From Streptomyces sp. MMBL 11-1 (GTDB lineage Bacteria; Actinomycetota; Actinomycetes; Streptomycetales; Streptomycetaceae), in NCBI RefSeq assembly GCF_028622875.1, contig NZ_CP117709.1:1364001-1428000 (forward strand): a DNA stretch of 64,000 nucleotides, given 5' to 3'. Positions 25,483 to 35,108 of this stretch are shown in pieces (the stretch's first letter is position 1; each line of letters opens with the position of its first letter). A program made the translations under genes and the position numbers. The notes below the pieces were generated by a model. It worked only from the letters and a program-made list of their open reading frames with translations, made no database searches and was not told the DNA's origin.

Positions 25483-25522
25483 ACGGTCCGGGACGGAACG
25501 CGGTACGGGAACGGGAGCGGGC

Positions 25523-27208
25523 ATGAGCGGCGGACTGCTGGTCGCGGGCACCACATCGGACGCGGGCAAGAGCGTCGTCACGGCGGGCATCTGCCGCTGG
25601 CTTAAGCGCCGGGGCGTGAAGGTCGCGCCCTTCAAGGCCCAGAACATGTCCCTGAACTCCTTCGTGACCCGACAGGGCGCGGAGATCGGGCGGGCCCAGG
25701 CGATGCAGGCGCAGGCCGCCCGGGTGGAGCCGACGGCCCTGATGAACCCGGTGCTGCTGAAGCCCGGCAGCGACCGCTCCAGCCAGGTGGTCCTGATGGG
25801 GAAGCCGGTCGGCGAGATGAGCGCCCGGGGGTACCACGGGGGCCGTCAGGAGGCGCTGCTCGGCACGGTGACGGACTGCCTGGAGGAGCTGCGGTCGACG
25901 TACGACGCGGTGATCTGCGAGGGGGCGGGCTCCCCCGCCGAGATCAATCTCCGGCGCACCGACATCGTGAACATGGGGATCGCGCGGGCCGCCCGCTTCC
26001 CCGTGCTGGTGGTCGGGGACATCGACCGGGGCGGGGTCTTCGCGTCGTTCTTCGGAACAACGGCGTTGCTGGGCCCCGAGGACCAGGCGCTGGTCGCGGG
26101 CTACCTGGTGAACAAGTTCCGGGGCGACGTCTCCCTGCTGGAGCCGGGCCTGGACATGCTGTACGGGCTGACCGGGCGGCGGACGTACGGGGTGCTGCCG
26201 TTCGCCCACGGGCTCGGCATCGACGAGGAGGACGGCCTGCGGGTGTCCTTGCGGGGTGCGGTGCGGGAGTCGGTCGTGGCTCGCCCGCACGGCGAGGACG
26301 TGCTGCGGGTGGCGGTCTGCGCGGTGCCGCTCATGTCGAACTTCACGGACGTGGACGCGCTGGCCGCCGAACCGGGCGTCGTCGTGCGGTTCGTGGACCG
26401 GGCGGAGGAGCTGGCCGACGCGGACCTGGTGATCGTGCCCGGGACGCGCGGGACGGTGAGGGCGCTGGCCTGGCTGCGCGAGCGGGGCCTCGCGGAGGCG
26501 CTGGTACGGCGGGCGGCGGAGGGCCGGCCGGTGCTGGGGATCTGCGGCGGGTTCCAGGTGCTCGGTGAGCGGATCGAGGACGAGGTGGAGTCGCGGGCCG
26601 GCGTCGTGGACGGGCTGGGGCTGCTGCCGGTGCGTATTCGCTTCGACCGGGCCAAGACGCTGGCGCGGCCGGTCGGCTCGGCGCTGGGCGAACCGGTGGA
26701 GGGATACGAGATCCACCACGGGGTGGCCGACGTACGGGGCGGGGAGCCGTTCCTCGACGGGTGCCGGGTGGGGGCGGTGTGGGGGACGCACTGGCACGGG
26801 TCGCTGGAGAGCGACGCGTTCCGGCGGCGGTTCCTGGTGGAAGTGGCCCACGCCGCCGGGCGGCGGTTCGTGCCGGCGCCGGACACGAGTTTCGAGGCGT
26901 TGCGGGAGGAGCAGCTGGACCGGCTCGGGGATCTGGTGGAGGAGCACGCGGACACGGACGCGTTGTGGCGGTTGATCGAGGGGGGCGCGCCGGTGGGGTT
27001 GCCGTTCGTGCCGCCGGGGGCGCCGCCGTCGAGCGCGGGTGCTCCGCGGAGCCGGGGCGCTGCCCCGGACCCCGCTCCTCGATCGCCGGAAGGACTCGTC
27101 CTTGCCGGGTCCGCCGAAGCAGGGCCCCAGGGGCTCGGGGTTGCCGGGTCCGCTGAGGCAGCGCCCCCGGAGCTTGATCTTGTTGACGTCGACCAGGAGG
27201 CCAAGTGA
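25523..27208 (+). CDS. cobQ: Cobyric acid synthase CobQ/CbiP with an unusual C-terminal tail
   Basis: ATP- and glutamine-dependent amidase that aminates four corrin side chains. It has an N-terminal P-loop ([16 protein letters not shown]), and a C-terminal glutaminase half with nucleophile Cys in [10 protein letters not shown] and the block [11 protein letters not shown]. The recognisable enzyme ends near residue 495. About 65 further residues are Gly/Ala/Pro-rich and contain AGSAEA twice; their DNA resembles a GC-rich intergenic repeat (see 27041-27095). The stop overlaps the next gene by 4 nt. Start ATG 25523 follows GGGAGCGG. Confidence 0.92.
   Translation: MSGGLLVAGTTSDAGKSVVTAGICRWLKRRGVKVAPFKAQNMSLNSFVTRQGAEIGRAQAMQAQAARVEPTALMNPVLLKPGSDRSSQVVLMGKPVGEMSARGYHGGRQEALLGTVTDCLEELRSTYDAVICEGAGSPAEINLRRTDIVNMGIARAARFPVLVVGDIDRGGVFASFFGTTALLGPEDQALVAGYLVNKFRGDVSLLEPGLDMLYGLTGRRTYGVLPFAHGLGIDEEDGLRVSLRGAVRESVVARPHGEDVLRVAVCAVPLMSNFTDVDALAAEPGVVVRFVDRAEELADADLVIVPGTRGTVRALAWLRERGLAEALVRRAAEGRPVLGICGGFQVLGERIEDEVESRAGVVDGLGLLPVRIRFDRAKTLARPVGSALGEPVEGYEIHHGVADVRGGEPFLDGCRVGAVWGTHWHGSLESDAFRRRFLVEVAHAAGRRFVPAPDTSFEALREEQLDRLGDLVEEHADTDALWRLIEGGAPVGLPFVPPGAPPSSAGAPRSRGAAPDPAPRSPEGLVLAGSAEAGPQGLGVAGSAEAAPPELDLVDVDQEAK
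27041..27095 (+). repeat. GC-rich Streptomyces-type intergenic repeat inside the cobQ 3' end
   Basis: The stretch starting GCTCCGCGGAGCCGGGGCGC and continuing TGCCCCGGACCCCGCTCCTC resembles a repeat that I recall as common between Streptomyces genes. It can form a hairpin (CCGGGGC gct GCCCCGG). Here it is read through as coding sequence. Just downstream, an imperfect ~28-bp direct repeat (about 27102 and 27145) encodes AGSAEA twice. Confidence 0.5.
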
Positions 27209-29250
27209 GTACGCCGTATCCCTTCACCGCGATCGTCGGACAGGACGACCTGCGGCTCGGGCTGTTGCTGAACGCGGTCAGTCCGGCCGTCGGTGGGGTG
27301 CTCGTGCGGGGCGAGAAGGGCACCGCCAAGTCCACCGCCGTGCGGGCGCTCGCCGCCCTCGTGCCGGAGGTCTCCGTCGTGCCGGGGTGCCGGTTCTCCT
27401 GCGACCCCCTCTCCCCCGATCCGGCGTGTCCCGATGGACCGCACGCGGAGGCGGCCGGTGTGTCGCGGGCCGCGCGGACCGTGGAGCTGCCCGTCGGCGC
27501 GTCCGAGGACCGGCTCGTGGGGGCGCTGGACATCGAGCGGGCGCTGTCGGAGGGCGTGAAGGCGTTCGAGCCGGGGCTGCTGGCGGACGCGCACCGCGGG
27601 ATCCTGTACGTGGACGAGGTCAATCTGCTCCACGACCACCTGGTGGACCTGCTGCTGGACGCGGCGGCCATGGGTGCCTCGTACGTCGAGCGGGAAGGCG
27701 TCTCCGTACGGCACGCGGCGCGGTTCCTGCTGGTCGGGACGATGAACCCGGAAGAGGGCGAGCTGCGGCCCCAGTTGCTCGACCGGTTCGGGCTGACCGT
27801 CGAGGTGGCGGCGTCGCGGGACACCGACGAGCGGGTCGAGGTCGTGCGGCGCAGGCTCGCGTACGACGACGACCCGGAGGGGTTCGCCGCGCGCTGGGTC
27901 GGGGAGGAGAGCGCCCTGCGGGAGCGCATCGCCGCCGCGCGTGCCCTGCTGCCCCGGGTCGTGCTGGGCGACGGCGTGTTGCGTCAGATCGCCGCGACCT
28001 GCGCCGCGTTCGAGGTCGACGGGATGCGGGCCGACATCGTGATGGCCCGTACCGCGACCGCGCTGGCCGCCTGGGCGGGCCGCGAGGAGGTCACCGCGGA
28101 CGACGTGCGGCAGGCCGCGCTCCTCGCGCTCCCCCACCGGCGTCGCCGCAACCCCTTCGACGCGCCCGGCCTGGACGAGGACAAGCTCGACCAGACCCTG
28201 GACGAAGCCGGTCCGCAGGAGAACAACGACGATGACGACCGGCCCGACCCCGACGGGGGTGGGAACGATGACGGCGGTGGTGGCGGCGGTGGCGTACCGC
28301 CCCAGGCCGACGGGGACCGCACGCCGCCGCAGGGCGAGGCCGACAGCGGCGGTGACACGCCGTCACAGGCCCCCGGAGACAGCCCCGACACGCCCGGCCG
28401 GTCCACCGGGGCCGAGCAGCAGCCGGTGGCGTCCGCCGAGCCGTTCCGGGCGAAGACACTCAGCGTGCCGGGGCTCGGCGAGGGCGCTGCGGGGCGGCGC
28501 TCCCGGGCCCGTACCGAGCACGGGCGCACGACCGGCGCCCGCCGCCCGCAGGGGGCGCTGACCAAGCTGCACCTGGCCGCGACCGTGCGGGCCGCCGCCC
28601 CGCACCAGCGGGCGCGCGGGCGTGCCGGGCGGGGGCTCGTGGTGCGCCGGGACGATCTGCGGCAGGCGACCCGGGAGGGCCGTGAGGGCAACCTCGTGCT
28701 GTTCGTCGTGGACGCGTCGGGCTCGATGGCGGCGCGGCAGCGGATGAGCGCGGTCAAGGGGGCCGTGCTGTCGCTGCTGCTGGACGCCTACCAGCGGCGG
28801 GACAAGGTCGGCCTGGTGACCTTCCGGGGCAAGGAGGCGGAGGTGGCGCTGCCGCCGACCTCGTCCGTGGACGCGGCCGCCTCCCGTCTGGAGGCGCTGC
28901 CGACCGGGGGCCGCACCCCGCTGGCCGCCGGTCTGCTCAGGGCCCACGACGTGCTGCGGGTGGAGCGGCTGCGCGATCCGTCGCGGCGGCCCCTGCTCGT
29001 CGTGGTCACGGACGGCCGGGCGACCGGCGGGCCGGAGCCGGTGGCGCTCGCGGGACGGGCCGGGCGGCTGCACCGCTCGGAGGGGACGGCGTCGGTCGTC
29101 GTGGACTGCGAGTCGGGGTACGTACGCCTCGGTCTCGCCGGGGAACTCGCCCGGGAGCTGGGAGGCACCGCCGTCACGCTCGACGAGCTGCGGGCCGACT
29201 CGATCGCCGGGCTCGTCAAGGACGTCACCGCAGCCGGGAGGGCCGCTTAA
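27205..29250 (+). CDS. Putative cobaltochelatase subunit: AAA+ ATPase fused to VWA domain (ChlI-ChlD type)
   Basis: Protein of 681 residues that combines the two accessory parts of metal chelatases. Residues 1 to about 330 form the AAA+ domain (Walker [10 protein letters not shown], Walker [11 protein letters not shown], then the [20 protein letters not shown] block). A Gly/Asp/Pro-rich disordered linker (about 335-425) follows. The VWA domain has the metal site VDASGSM. It would power cobalt insertion by CobN, which is not in this window. Start GTG overlaps cobQ by 4 nt; the stop shares one base with the cobO start. Confidence 0.9.
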   Translation: MSTPYPFTAIVGQDDLRLGLLLNAVSPAVGGVLVRGEKGTAKSTAVRALAALVPEVSVVPGCRFSCDPLSPDPACPDGPHAEAAGVSRAARTVELPVGASEDRLVGALDIERALSEGVKAFEPGLLADAHRGILYVDEVNLLHDHLVDLLLDAAAMGASYVEREGVSVRHAARFLLVGTMNPEEGELRPQLLDRFGLTVEVAASRDTDERVEVVRRRLAYDDDPEGFAARWVGEESALRERIAAARALLPRVVLGDGVLRQIAATCAAFEVDGMRADIVMARTATALAAWAGREEVTADDVRQAALLALPHRRRRNPFDAPGLDEDKLDQTLDEAGPQENNDDDDRPDPDGGGNDDGGGGGGGVPPQADGDRTPPQGEADSGGDTPSQAPGDSPDTPGRSTGAEQQPVASAEPFRAKTLSVPGLGEGAAGRRSRARTEHGRTTGARRPQGALTKLHLAATVRAAAPHQRARGRAGRGLVVRRDDLRQATREGREGNLVLFVVDASGSMAARQRMSAVKGAVLSLLLDAYQRRDKVGLVTFRGKEAEVALPPTSSVDAAASRLEALPTGGRTPLAAGLLRAHDVLRVERLRDPSRRPLLVVVTDGRATGGPEPVALAGRAGRLHRSEGTASVVVDCESGYVRLGLAGELARELGGTAVTLDELRADSIAGLVKDVTAAGRAA

Positions 29251-29849
29251 TGCCGCAGGGACAGCCGACTTCAGTACCGGACGACGGACTCACCACCCGT
29301 CAGCGGCGCAACCGTCCGCTCCTGTTCGTCCACACCGGCATCGGCAAGGGCAAGTCGACGGCGGCCTTCGGGCTGGCGTTGCGGGCCTGGAACCAGGGGT
29401 GGCCGATCGGGGTGTTCCAGTTCGTGAAGTCGGCGAAGTGGAAGGTCGGCGAGGAGAACGCGCTGAAGGTCCTCGGAGCGAGCGGCGAGGGCGGCACCGT
29501 CGACTGGCACAAGATGGGCGAGGGCTGGTCCTGGGTCCAGCGCGACGGCCAGCTGGACAACGAGGAGAAGGCCCGCGAGGGCTGGGAGCAGGTCAAGCGC
29601 GACCTGGCGGCCGAGACGTACAAGCTGTACGTGCTCGACGAGTTCGCGTACCCGATGCACTGGGGCTGGATCGACACCGACGAGGTCGTCGAGGTGATGC
29701 GGAACCGGCCCGGCACCCAGCACGTGGTGATCACCGGCCGCAACGCGCCCGACCAGCTCATCGAGGCCGCCGACCTGGTGACCGACATGTCGAAGGTCAA
29801 GCACCCGATGGACGCGGGGCAGAAGGGCCAGAGGGGCATCGAGTGGTGA
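29250..29849 (+). CDS. cobO: Cob(I)yrinic acid a,c-diamide adenosyltransferase
   Basis: Enzyme of 199 residues (CobO/BtuR type) that transfers adenosyl from ATP to cob(I)alamin precursors. P-loop HTGIGKGKSTAAFGLALR, then VLDEFAYPMHWGW and VITGRNAPDQLIEAADLVTD are clear family motifs. It overlaps the chelatase stop by one base (TAATG) and its own stop overlaps cobB by 4 nt, so it is tightly coupled. Confidence 0.93.
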   Translation: MPQGQPTSVPDDGLTTRQRRNRPLLFVHTGIGKGKSTAAFGLALRAWNQGWPIGVFQFVKSAKWKVGEENALKVLGASGEGGTVDWHKMGEGWSWVQRDGQLDNEEKAREGWEQVKRDLAAETYKLYVLDEFAYPMHWGWIDTDEVVEVMRNRPGTQHVVITGRNAPDQLIEAADLVTDMSKVKHPMDAGQKGQRGIEW

Positions 29850-31195
29850 GTACGCCCCGTCTGGTCATCGCCGCTCCGGCCTCCAACAGCGGCAAGACCA
29901 CCGTCGCCACCGGCCTGATGGCAGCCTTCGCCGCGCGCGGGCTCGCCGTCTCCCCGCACAAGGTGGGGCCGGACTACATCGACCCGGGCTATCACGCGCT
30001 GGCGACGGGACGCCCCGGCCGCAACCTCGACGCGTACATGTGCGGGACGGACCTGATCGCCCCGCTGTTCGCGCACGGGTCGGCGGGGTGCGACCTCGCC
30101 GTGGTCGAGGGCGTGATGGGGCTGTACGACGGCGCCTCGGGCCAGGGTGAGCTGGCGTCCACCGCGCAGGTGGCGAAGCTGCTGCGCGCCCCCGTGGTGC
30201 TGGTGGTGGACGCCTCCTCGCAGTCACGTTCGGTGGCGGCCCTGGTGCACGGGTTCGCCTCCTGGGACCCCGAGGTCCGCATCGGCGGGGTGATCCTGAA
30301 CAAGGTGGCCTCCGACCGGCACGAGGCGCTGCTGCGGGACGCGCTGGACGAGTCGGGGCTGCCGGTGCTCGGGGTGATCCGGCGGGCCCCGCAGGTAGCG
30401 ACGCCCTCACGCCATCTGGGGCTGGTCCCGGTGGCCGAGCGGGGCTCCGAAGCGGTGGACGCCGTGGCGGCGATGGGCGAGCGGGTGCGCGCCGGGTGCG
30501 ATTTGGACGCGCTGATGGCGTTGGCCCGGACCGCGCCGGCCCTGCCGGACGCCGCGTGGGAGCCGATGCCCGCCGGGGCCACCGGTTCCGCGCGGCCCGT
30601 CGTGGCCGTGGCGGGCGGGGCGGCGTTCACCTTCGCGTACGCGGAGCACGCCGAGCTGCTGACGGCGGCCGGTGCGGAGGTCGTGGTCTTCGACCCGCTG
30701 CGTGACGAGAAGCTGCCGGTGGGCACGGCGGGGCTCGTGATCGGCGGCGGGTTCCCGGAGATGTACGCCCCCGAACTCTCCGCCAACGAGCCGTTGCGGC
30801 GGGCGGTCACGGAGTTGGCCCTGAGCGGCGCTCCGGTGGCGGCCGAGTGCGCCGGCCTGCTGTATCTGGCACGGGAGCTGGACGGGAAGCCCATGTGCGG
30901 GGTGCTGGACGCCGAGGCCCGGATGTCCGAGCGGCTCACGCTCGGGTACCGGCAGGCGGTGGCCGTGTCGGACAGCGCGCTGGCGGTGGCGGGGACCCGG
31001 ATGCGCGGTCATGAGTTCCACCGCACGGTGCTGGAGCCCGGGGCGGGGACCACGCCCGCCTGGGGCATGCACCAGCCGGAGCGTCGGGTCGAGGGGTACG
31101 TCCAGCGGGGCGTGCACGCGAGCTATCTGCACACCCATTGGGCCGCGTCGCCCGGGGTGGCCCGGCGGTTCGTCGAGCACTGCCGGGCGCGGTGA
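29846..31195 (+). CDS. cobB: Cobyrinate / hydrogenobyrinate a,c-diamide synthase
   Basis: Enzyme of 449 residues that amidates side chains a and c of the corrin ring. It has the P-loop APASNSGKTTVATGLMAAF, the block HKVGPDYIDPGYHA, and a C-terminal glutaminase domain with AAECAGLLYLARELDG (Cys) and GHEFHR. Start GTG overlaps cobO by 4 nt, and this is the last gene of the riboswitch operon. The aerobic (cob) naming is used because of the chelatase-type neighbour; substrate specificity (cobyrinate or hydrogenobyrinate) cannot be fixed by eye. Confidence 0.92.
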   Translation: MSTPRLVIAAPASNSGKTTVATGLMAAFAARGLAVSPHKVGPDYIDPGYHALATGRPGRNLDAYMCGTDLIAPLFAHGSAGCDLAVVEGVMGLYDGASGQGELASTAQVAKLLRAPVVLVVDASSQSRSVAALVHGFASWDPEVRIGGVILNKVASDRHEALLRDALDESGLPVLGVIRRAPQVATPSRHLGLVPVAERGSEAVDAVAAMGERVRAGCDLDALMALARTAPALPDAAWEPMPAGATGSARPVVAVAGGAAFTFAYAEHAELLTAAGAEVVVFDPLRDEKLPVGTAGLVIGGGFPEMYAPELSANEPLRRAVTELALSGAPVAAECAGLLYLARELDGKPMCGVLDAEARMSERLTLGYRQAVAVSDSALAVAGTRMRGHEFHRTVLEPGAGTTPAWGMHQPERRVEGYVQRGVHASYLHTHWAASPGVARRFVEHCRAR

Positions 31196-31271
31196 GCCCC
31201 TGTCCGGACCCGGTGGGCCGCAGCCCGGGGGGCGCGTCCGTCGTCACAAAGCGCCCGGGCGTACGCGCGGC

Positions 31272-31994
31272 TCACTCCGCGATGCCGACGACCAGCCAGA
31301 TGAAGCCCACGCCCCCGATGGTGCAGAGAAGGGTGGAGCGGGCGGGATGGGTGTGGTGTGCCTCGGGCAGGATCTCGGCGGCGGCCAGGTAGAGCAGCGC
31401 TCCGCCGAAGAAGCCGAGATAGCCGCCGAGCAGTTCCTCCGGAAGGGTGAACAGCACCGTCGTCGCGGCGCCCACGACCGGTGCCGCGGCAGCCGCGAAG
31501 AGCATCAGGAGCGCCTTGCGGCGGGCGTTCCCGTACAGACTGGTGAGGGTGTACGTGTTGAATCCGTCGGCGAAGTCATGACTGATCACCGCCAGCGCGA
31601 CGGCCACGCCCATGGAGCCGCTGACCTGGAAGGCGGCGCCGAGGGCGACGCCGTCCATGAAGCTGTGCCCGACCATCGCGGCGGCCGCCGTCAGTCCCAC
31701 CTGCGGGACGCGTTCGCCGCTCGCCCCGTGTGCCACCTGGCGTACGGCGAGCAGCCCCTCCACCAGATGGGCCGCCAGGAAGCCGCCGACGAACAGCAGC
31801 AGGGCGGCGGGTACCCCGAACACCGGTGTGCCCGCGGCCTCGATCGCCTCCGGCAGGAGGTCGAGTCCGACCACACCGAGCATCAGGCCGCCCGCGAGGC
31901 CGAGCACCAGGTGACGGCGGTCGGTGACGCGTTGTGCGACCCAGCCGCCGGCCAGAGTCATCAGGAACGCGCCGAGCGCGACGAACACCGCCAT
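31272..31994 (-). CDS. ZIP family divalent metal transporter
   Basis: Membrane protein of 240 residues with about eight helices. Helix IV/V metal motifs are present: MVGHSFMDGVALG and AVISHDFADGFNTYTL, together with the AAEILPEAHHTHP motif near the C-terminus. ZIP proteins import zinc, iron, manganese or cobalt. It is convergent with cobB and divergent from the cobC fusion gene, inside the cobalamin region, so cobalt supply is possible but unproven. The charged C-terminal His motif (HHTH) could be a sensor site. Confidence 0.85.
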   Translation of the reverse strand: MAVFVALGAFLMTLAGGWVAQRVTDRRHLVLGLAGGLMLGVVGLDLLPEAIEAAGTPVFGVPAALLLFVGGFLAAHLVEGLLAVRQVAHGASGERVPQVGLTAAAAMVGHSFMDGVALGAAFQVSGSMGVAVALAVISHDFADGFNTYTLTSLYGNARRKALLMLFAAAAAPVVGAATTVLFTLPEELLGGYLGFFGGALLYLAAAEILPEAHHTHPARSTLLCTIGGVGFIWLVVGIAE

Positions 31995-32155
31995 GGGGCC
32001 TTGCTAGCCGATCGGGGCCTCTCTCCGCATCTCAGGGTGCCCTTACCGGCGGCGTCCGCCGCGCCGCTCCCGCCGCCCGTCTCCGTATACGGAACGGCCC
32101 CTCCTCCTCCCCCCTCAGTACCGAGACGTATGACCTGAAAGGCAGGACTCCGCCG

Positions 32156-33757
32156 ATGACCGGAGCATCCGTCGGCACCGGACCGGAGTCCGGGGCCCGC
32201 AGTCTGGTGGTGGGGGTCGGCGCGCGCCGGGGCGCCCCCGGTGATGTGGTGTTCGCCCTGATCGAGGCGGTGCTCAGCGGGGCGGGGCTGGACGCGGCCG
32301 ACGTGCTGGAGGTGGCGACGGTCGACGCCAAGGGCGACGAGCCGGGGATCGTGGGTGCGGCGGCGCGGCTCGGGGTGCCGCTGCGGACCCATCCGGCCGG
32401 GGCGCTGGCCGCGGTGCGCGTGCCGCACCCGTCGGGCGCCGTGGGCGCGGCGGTGGGCACCGGGTCGGTCGCGGAGGCGGCGGCGCTGATCGAGGCGGAC
32501 GAACTGGTGGTGCCGAAGACCCGCGCCCCGGCCGGAAACTCCGCGGCCGGAGGGGTGGCGACCTGTGCGGTGGCCCGCCGCCGTCCGGCCGTCGCCGGGA
32601 CTTTCCAGGTTTCCGGGAGGAAAACTTCCACCTCACCGGTGACGGCGGGCTCCCGCCCGTTCACCATGGCTGCCATGAATCCCCCCACGCGGAACATCGA
32701 GAGCGCAGGGCCCGACCTGCGCCACCACGGCGACGCGGAGGTGCGCGGCGAGAATCTGACCGATCTCGCGGTGAACGTCCGTACCCACACTCCTCCGGAG
32801 TGGCTGCGCGAGCGGATAGCCGCGTCGCTCACCTCGCTGGCCTCCTATCCGGACGGTTCCACCGCCCGCGCCGCGGTCGCCGGGCGGCACGGGCTGCCGG
32901 TGGAGCGGGTGCTGCTGACGGCGGGCGCGGCCGAGGCGTTCGTCCTGATCGCCCGTGCCCTTCCGGCCCGTTGCCCGGTCGTGGTGCATCCTCAGTTCAC
33001 GGAGCCGGAGGCGGCTCTGCGGGCGGCCGGGCACCGGGTGGGGCGGGTGCTGCTGCGTGCCGAGGACGGCTTCCGGCTCGATCCGGAGGCGGTGCCCGAG
33101 GAGGCGGACCTCGTGGTGGTCGGCAATCCGACGAACCCGACGTCCGTGCTGCATCCGGCGGCGCTGCTGGAGCGGTTGGCCCGGCCGGGGCGGACGCTGG
33201 TCGTCGACGAGGCGTTCATGGACGTCGTGCCGGGCGAGCGCGAGGCGCTGTGCGACCGGACGGACATCCCGGGGCTCGTGGTGCTGCGCAGCCTCACCAA
33301 GACGTGGGGGCTCGCCGGGCTGCGGATCGGTTACGTCCTGGCCGGTCCGGAGACCGTGGCGCTGCTCTCCGAGGCGCAGCCGCTGTGGCCGGTGTCGTCG
33401 CCGGCGCTGGCGGCGGCGGAGGCGTGCATGGAGCCGCGGGCGCTGGTGGAGGCGGCCGAGGCGGCGGACCGGATCACGGTGGACCGGGCCCATCTGCTGG
33501 CCGGTCTGGCCGAGTTCAGCGAGGTGGAGGTGGTGGACGCGGCCCGGGGGCCGTTCGTCCTGGTGCGTCTCGAGCGGGCCGCGGAGGTCCGGGAGCGGCT
33601 GCGGCTGCTGGGCTTCGCGGCGCGGCGCGGGGACACCTTCCCGGGGCTGGGGCCGCAGTGGCTGCGGCTCGCGGTCCGCGACCGGGCCACGACCAATCGT
33701 TTCCTCCAGGCCCTGGACCAGGCCGTGCAGGCGCTGCCCGCGAGATCGGGGCGCTGA
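32156..33757 (+). CDS. cobC: Fusion of CobE/CbiG-C-like domain and CobC (L-threonine-phosphate decarboxylase-like, PLP)
   Basis: Protein of 533 residues. Residues about 15-150 match CobE/CbiG C-terminal domains (LVVGVGARRGAPGDVVFALI, ATVDAKGDEPGIVGAA). From about 175 a class I/II aminotransferase fold runs to the end: NPTNPTSV, DEAFMDVVPGE, and PLP Lys in RSLTKTWGLAGLRIGY. CobC makes aminopropanol phosphate from threonine phosphate for CobD. Start ATG 32156 has an AGGA-rich leader. The frame is open across the join, so this is one gene. No riboswitch lies upstream. Confidence 0.88.
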   Translation: MTGASVGTGPESGARSLVVGVGARRGAPGDVVFALIEAVLSGAGLDAADVLEVATVDAKGDEPGIVGAAARLGVPLRTHPAGALAAVRVPHPSGAVGAAVGTGSVAEAAALIEADELVVPKTRAPAGNSAAGGVATCAVARRRPAVAGTFQVSGRKTSTSPVTAGSRPFTMAAMNPPTRNIESAGPDLRHHGDAEVRGENLTDLAVNVRTHTPPEWLRERIAASLTSLASYPDGSTARAAVAGRHGLPVERVLLTAGAAEAFVLIARALPARCPVVVHPQFTEPEAALRAAGHRVGRVLLRAEDGFRLDPEAVPEEADLVVVGNPTNPTSVLHPAALLERLARPGRTLVVDEAFMDVVPGEREALCDRTDIPGLVVLRSLTKTWGLAGLRIGYVLAGPETVALLSEAQPLWPVSSPALAAAEACMEPRALVEAAEAADRITVDRAHLLAGLAEFSEVEVVDAARGPFVLVRLERAAEVRERLRLLGFAARRGDTFPGLGPQWLRLAVRDRATTNRFLQALDQAVQALPARSGR

Positions 33758-33773
33758 GGGCCCGGCGGGGCCG

Positions 33774-33804
33774 GGGGCGGCGTTCGCCGTGCGAACGCCG
33801 CCCC
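33774..33804. terminator. Bidirectional terminator between cobC and the LAETG protein gene
   Basis: A perfect 14-bp stem (33774-33787 with 33791-33804) and a 3-nt loop lie 17 nt after the cobC stop and 8 nt before the stop of the convergent gene. Confidence 0.85.
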
Positions 33805-33811
33805 TTCACGC

Positions 33812-34801
33812 CTATCGGCTCTGGCTGCTGCCGCGCCTGCGGGCCAGCACCGTCGCGCCCGCGCCGACGGCCAGCAGCAGGGCCGCGCCGCCCGCGATGT
33901 ACGGGGTGGTGGAGCTGCCGCCGGTCTCGGCGAGGTTGACCTCGGTGGGAGCGGTGCCGGTGTCGGAGCCGGTCTGCGTCTTCGTGCCGCCGCCGCTCGT
34001 GCCGCCGTCGCCCTCGTCGCCGCCGGTGCCTCCGTCGCCGCCCGTGGAGCCGCCGTCCGTGGAGCCGGGCTTCTCGGGGGTCTTCGGTCCCTTCGGGGTC
34101 TCGCAGGTCGCCTCGGCGAGGGTGACCTCGCCCTCCACCTCGGCGACGTTGAGATTCAGCGGGTTGACCGACACCTTGAGCTGAAGTGCCGTCGCCGCCG
34201 CCGTGCGCTCGGTGGTGACCGTCTTGGAGAGGTCGAGGGAGACCTCGCCGACGCCCGGCACCGCCACCCGGGTCGGTCCGCCCGCGCTGAGCGTCACCTT
34301 CTTGCCGAGCACCGCGATGTGGCCGAGCACGTTCGACTCGGCGACGGGCTTCTCGCCGGTCTCGCAGACCGCCTTGGAGGTGACCTTCTCGACCTCGATG
34401 AGCGAGAGCACCGGCAGTCCGGGGACATGGATCCTGGCCTTCGCCAGGTTGGTGCGGCCCTCGGCCCTGTGCTCGTCGACCGTGGCGTTCGCGGTGGCCA
34501 CGTCGGCGCGCAGGACGCTGACCGGGGCTCCGCCCTCCACCCCGTCCACGTTCACGCTGAGCGCGGTCTTCTCGGCGCTGGCCGGGGCCTGCACCTCGTT
34601 GAGCGTGACCTTGAGGGGCACCTGGACGGACTTGTTGAGGAGCGAGACGTCGAGCCCGGTACGGAGCACGACCGCGCTCGCCCTGCCCTCGCCGCCGGTG
34701 GTGGGCGTCGCCGGGGCTGCGTGCGCGGGGACGGCGGCAAGCAGGGCGACGGGGCCGGCGGCGACCGCCAGGGCGGCGAGACGGAAGGTGTTGCTGTTCA
34801 A
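33812..34801 (-). CDS. SCO1860-family sortase substrate with LAETG motif
   Basis: Secreted wall-anchored protein of about 329 residues. A signal peptide (LAALAVAAGPVALLAAVPAHA) is followed by a largely beta-type domain with two Cys (AVCETG and EATCET), a Gly/Asp/Ser/Thr linker (about 235-290), the sorting motif LAETG, a hydrophobic helix and the tail RRRGSSQSR. LAETG suggests a class E sortase. The TTG at 34801 is preferred since the signal peptide starts there; an upstream ATG at 34858 would add 19 residues with Cys and Trp. Function unknown, perhaps cell-surface adhesion. Confidence 0.82.
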   Translation of the reverse strand: MNSNTFRLAALAVAAGPVALLAAVPAHAAPATPTTGGEGRASAVVLRTGLDVSLLNKSVQVPLKVTLNEVQAPASAEKTALSVNVDGVEGGAPVSVLRADVATANATVDEHRAEGRTNLAKARIHVPGLPVLSLIEVEKVTSKAVCETGEKPVAESNVLGHIAVLGKKVTLSAGGPTRVAVPGVGEVSLDLSKTVTTERTAAATALQLKVSVNPLNLNVAEVEGEVTLAEATCETPKGPKTPEKPGSTDGGSTGGDGGTGGDEGDGGTSGGGTKTQTGSDTGTAPTEVNLAETGGSSTTPYIAGGAALLLAVGAGATVLARRRGSSQSR

Positions 34802-35108
34802 GATGGTGGAACCCCCACAAGAGACATGGAGCCACCGGCACAGTCCAATGGGGGACATCGCCTGCGCCGGTGGCCTCGACTCCGTGAATCTTTACGCACT
34901 GAGGGTGAACTGACGGATACCTGGCGTGAGTTCACCCCAAAGGGGGGTTTCCGCGCGCATATTCGAATCTTTCGGCACGTGCGTTCGCCGCTGTCACTCG
35001 TTTCACTCGGCGCGAGCCGTACGGAGCGCACTCGCGCCGGAGCGCGCGCAGAGGTGCTTCAACGATCCGGGGGCGGCATCCGTCACCACCCGTCAACACC
35101 GCGACGTC
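34802..35108. other. Intergenic region upstream of the LAETG protein gene
   Basis: About 307 bases between two leftward genes. The part from 34870 to 34980 is richer in A and T than the surroundings, so it probably carries the promoter of the wall protein gene. No coding frame or RNA gene is evident. Confidence 0.5.

Noticed and set aside
31995..32155. A second cobalamin riboswitch before the cobC fusion
   Set aside because: I looked for the B12 box (GCCAGGAGAC) and the GCCACTG block and found neither.
33540..33757. Separate cobC start inside the fusion gene
   Set aside because: The internal ATGs near 32670 lack an SD and the frame is uninterrupted from 32156, so a single gene is more economical.
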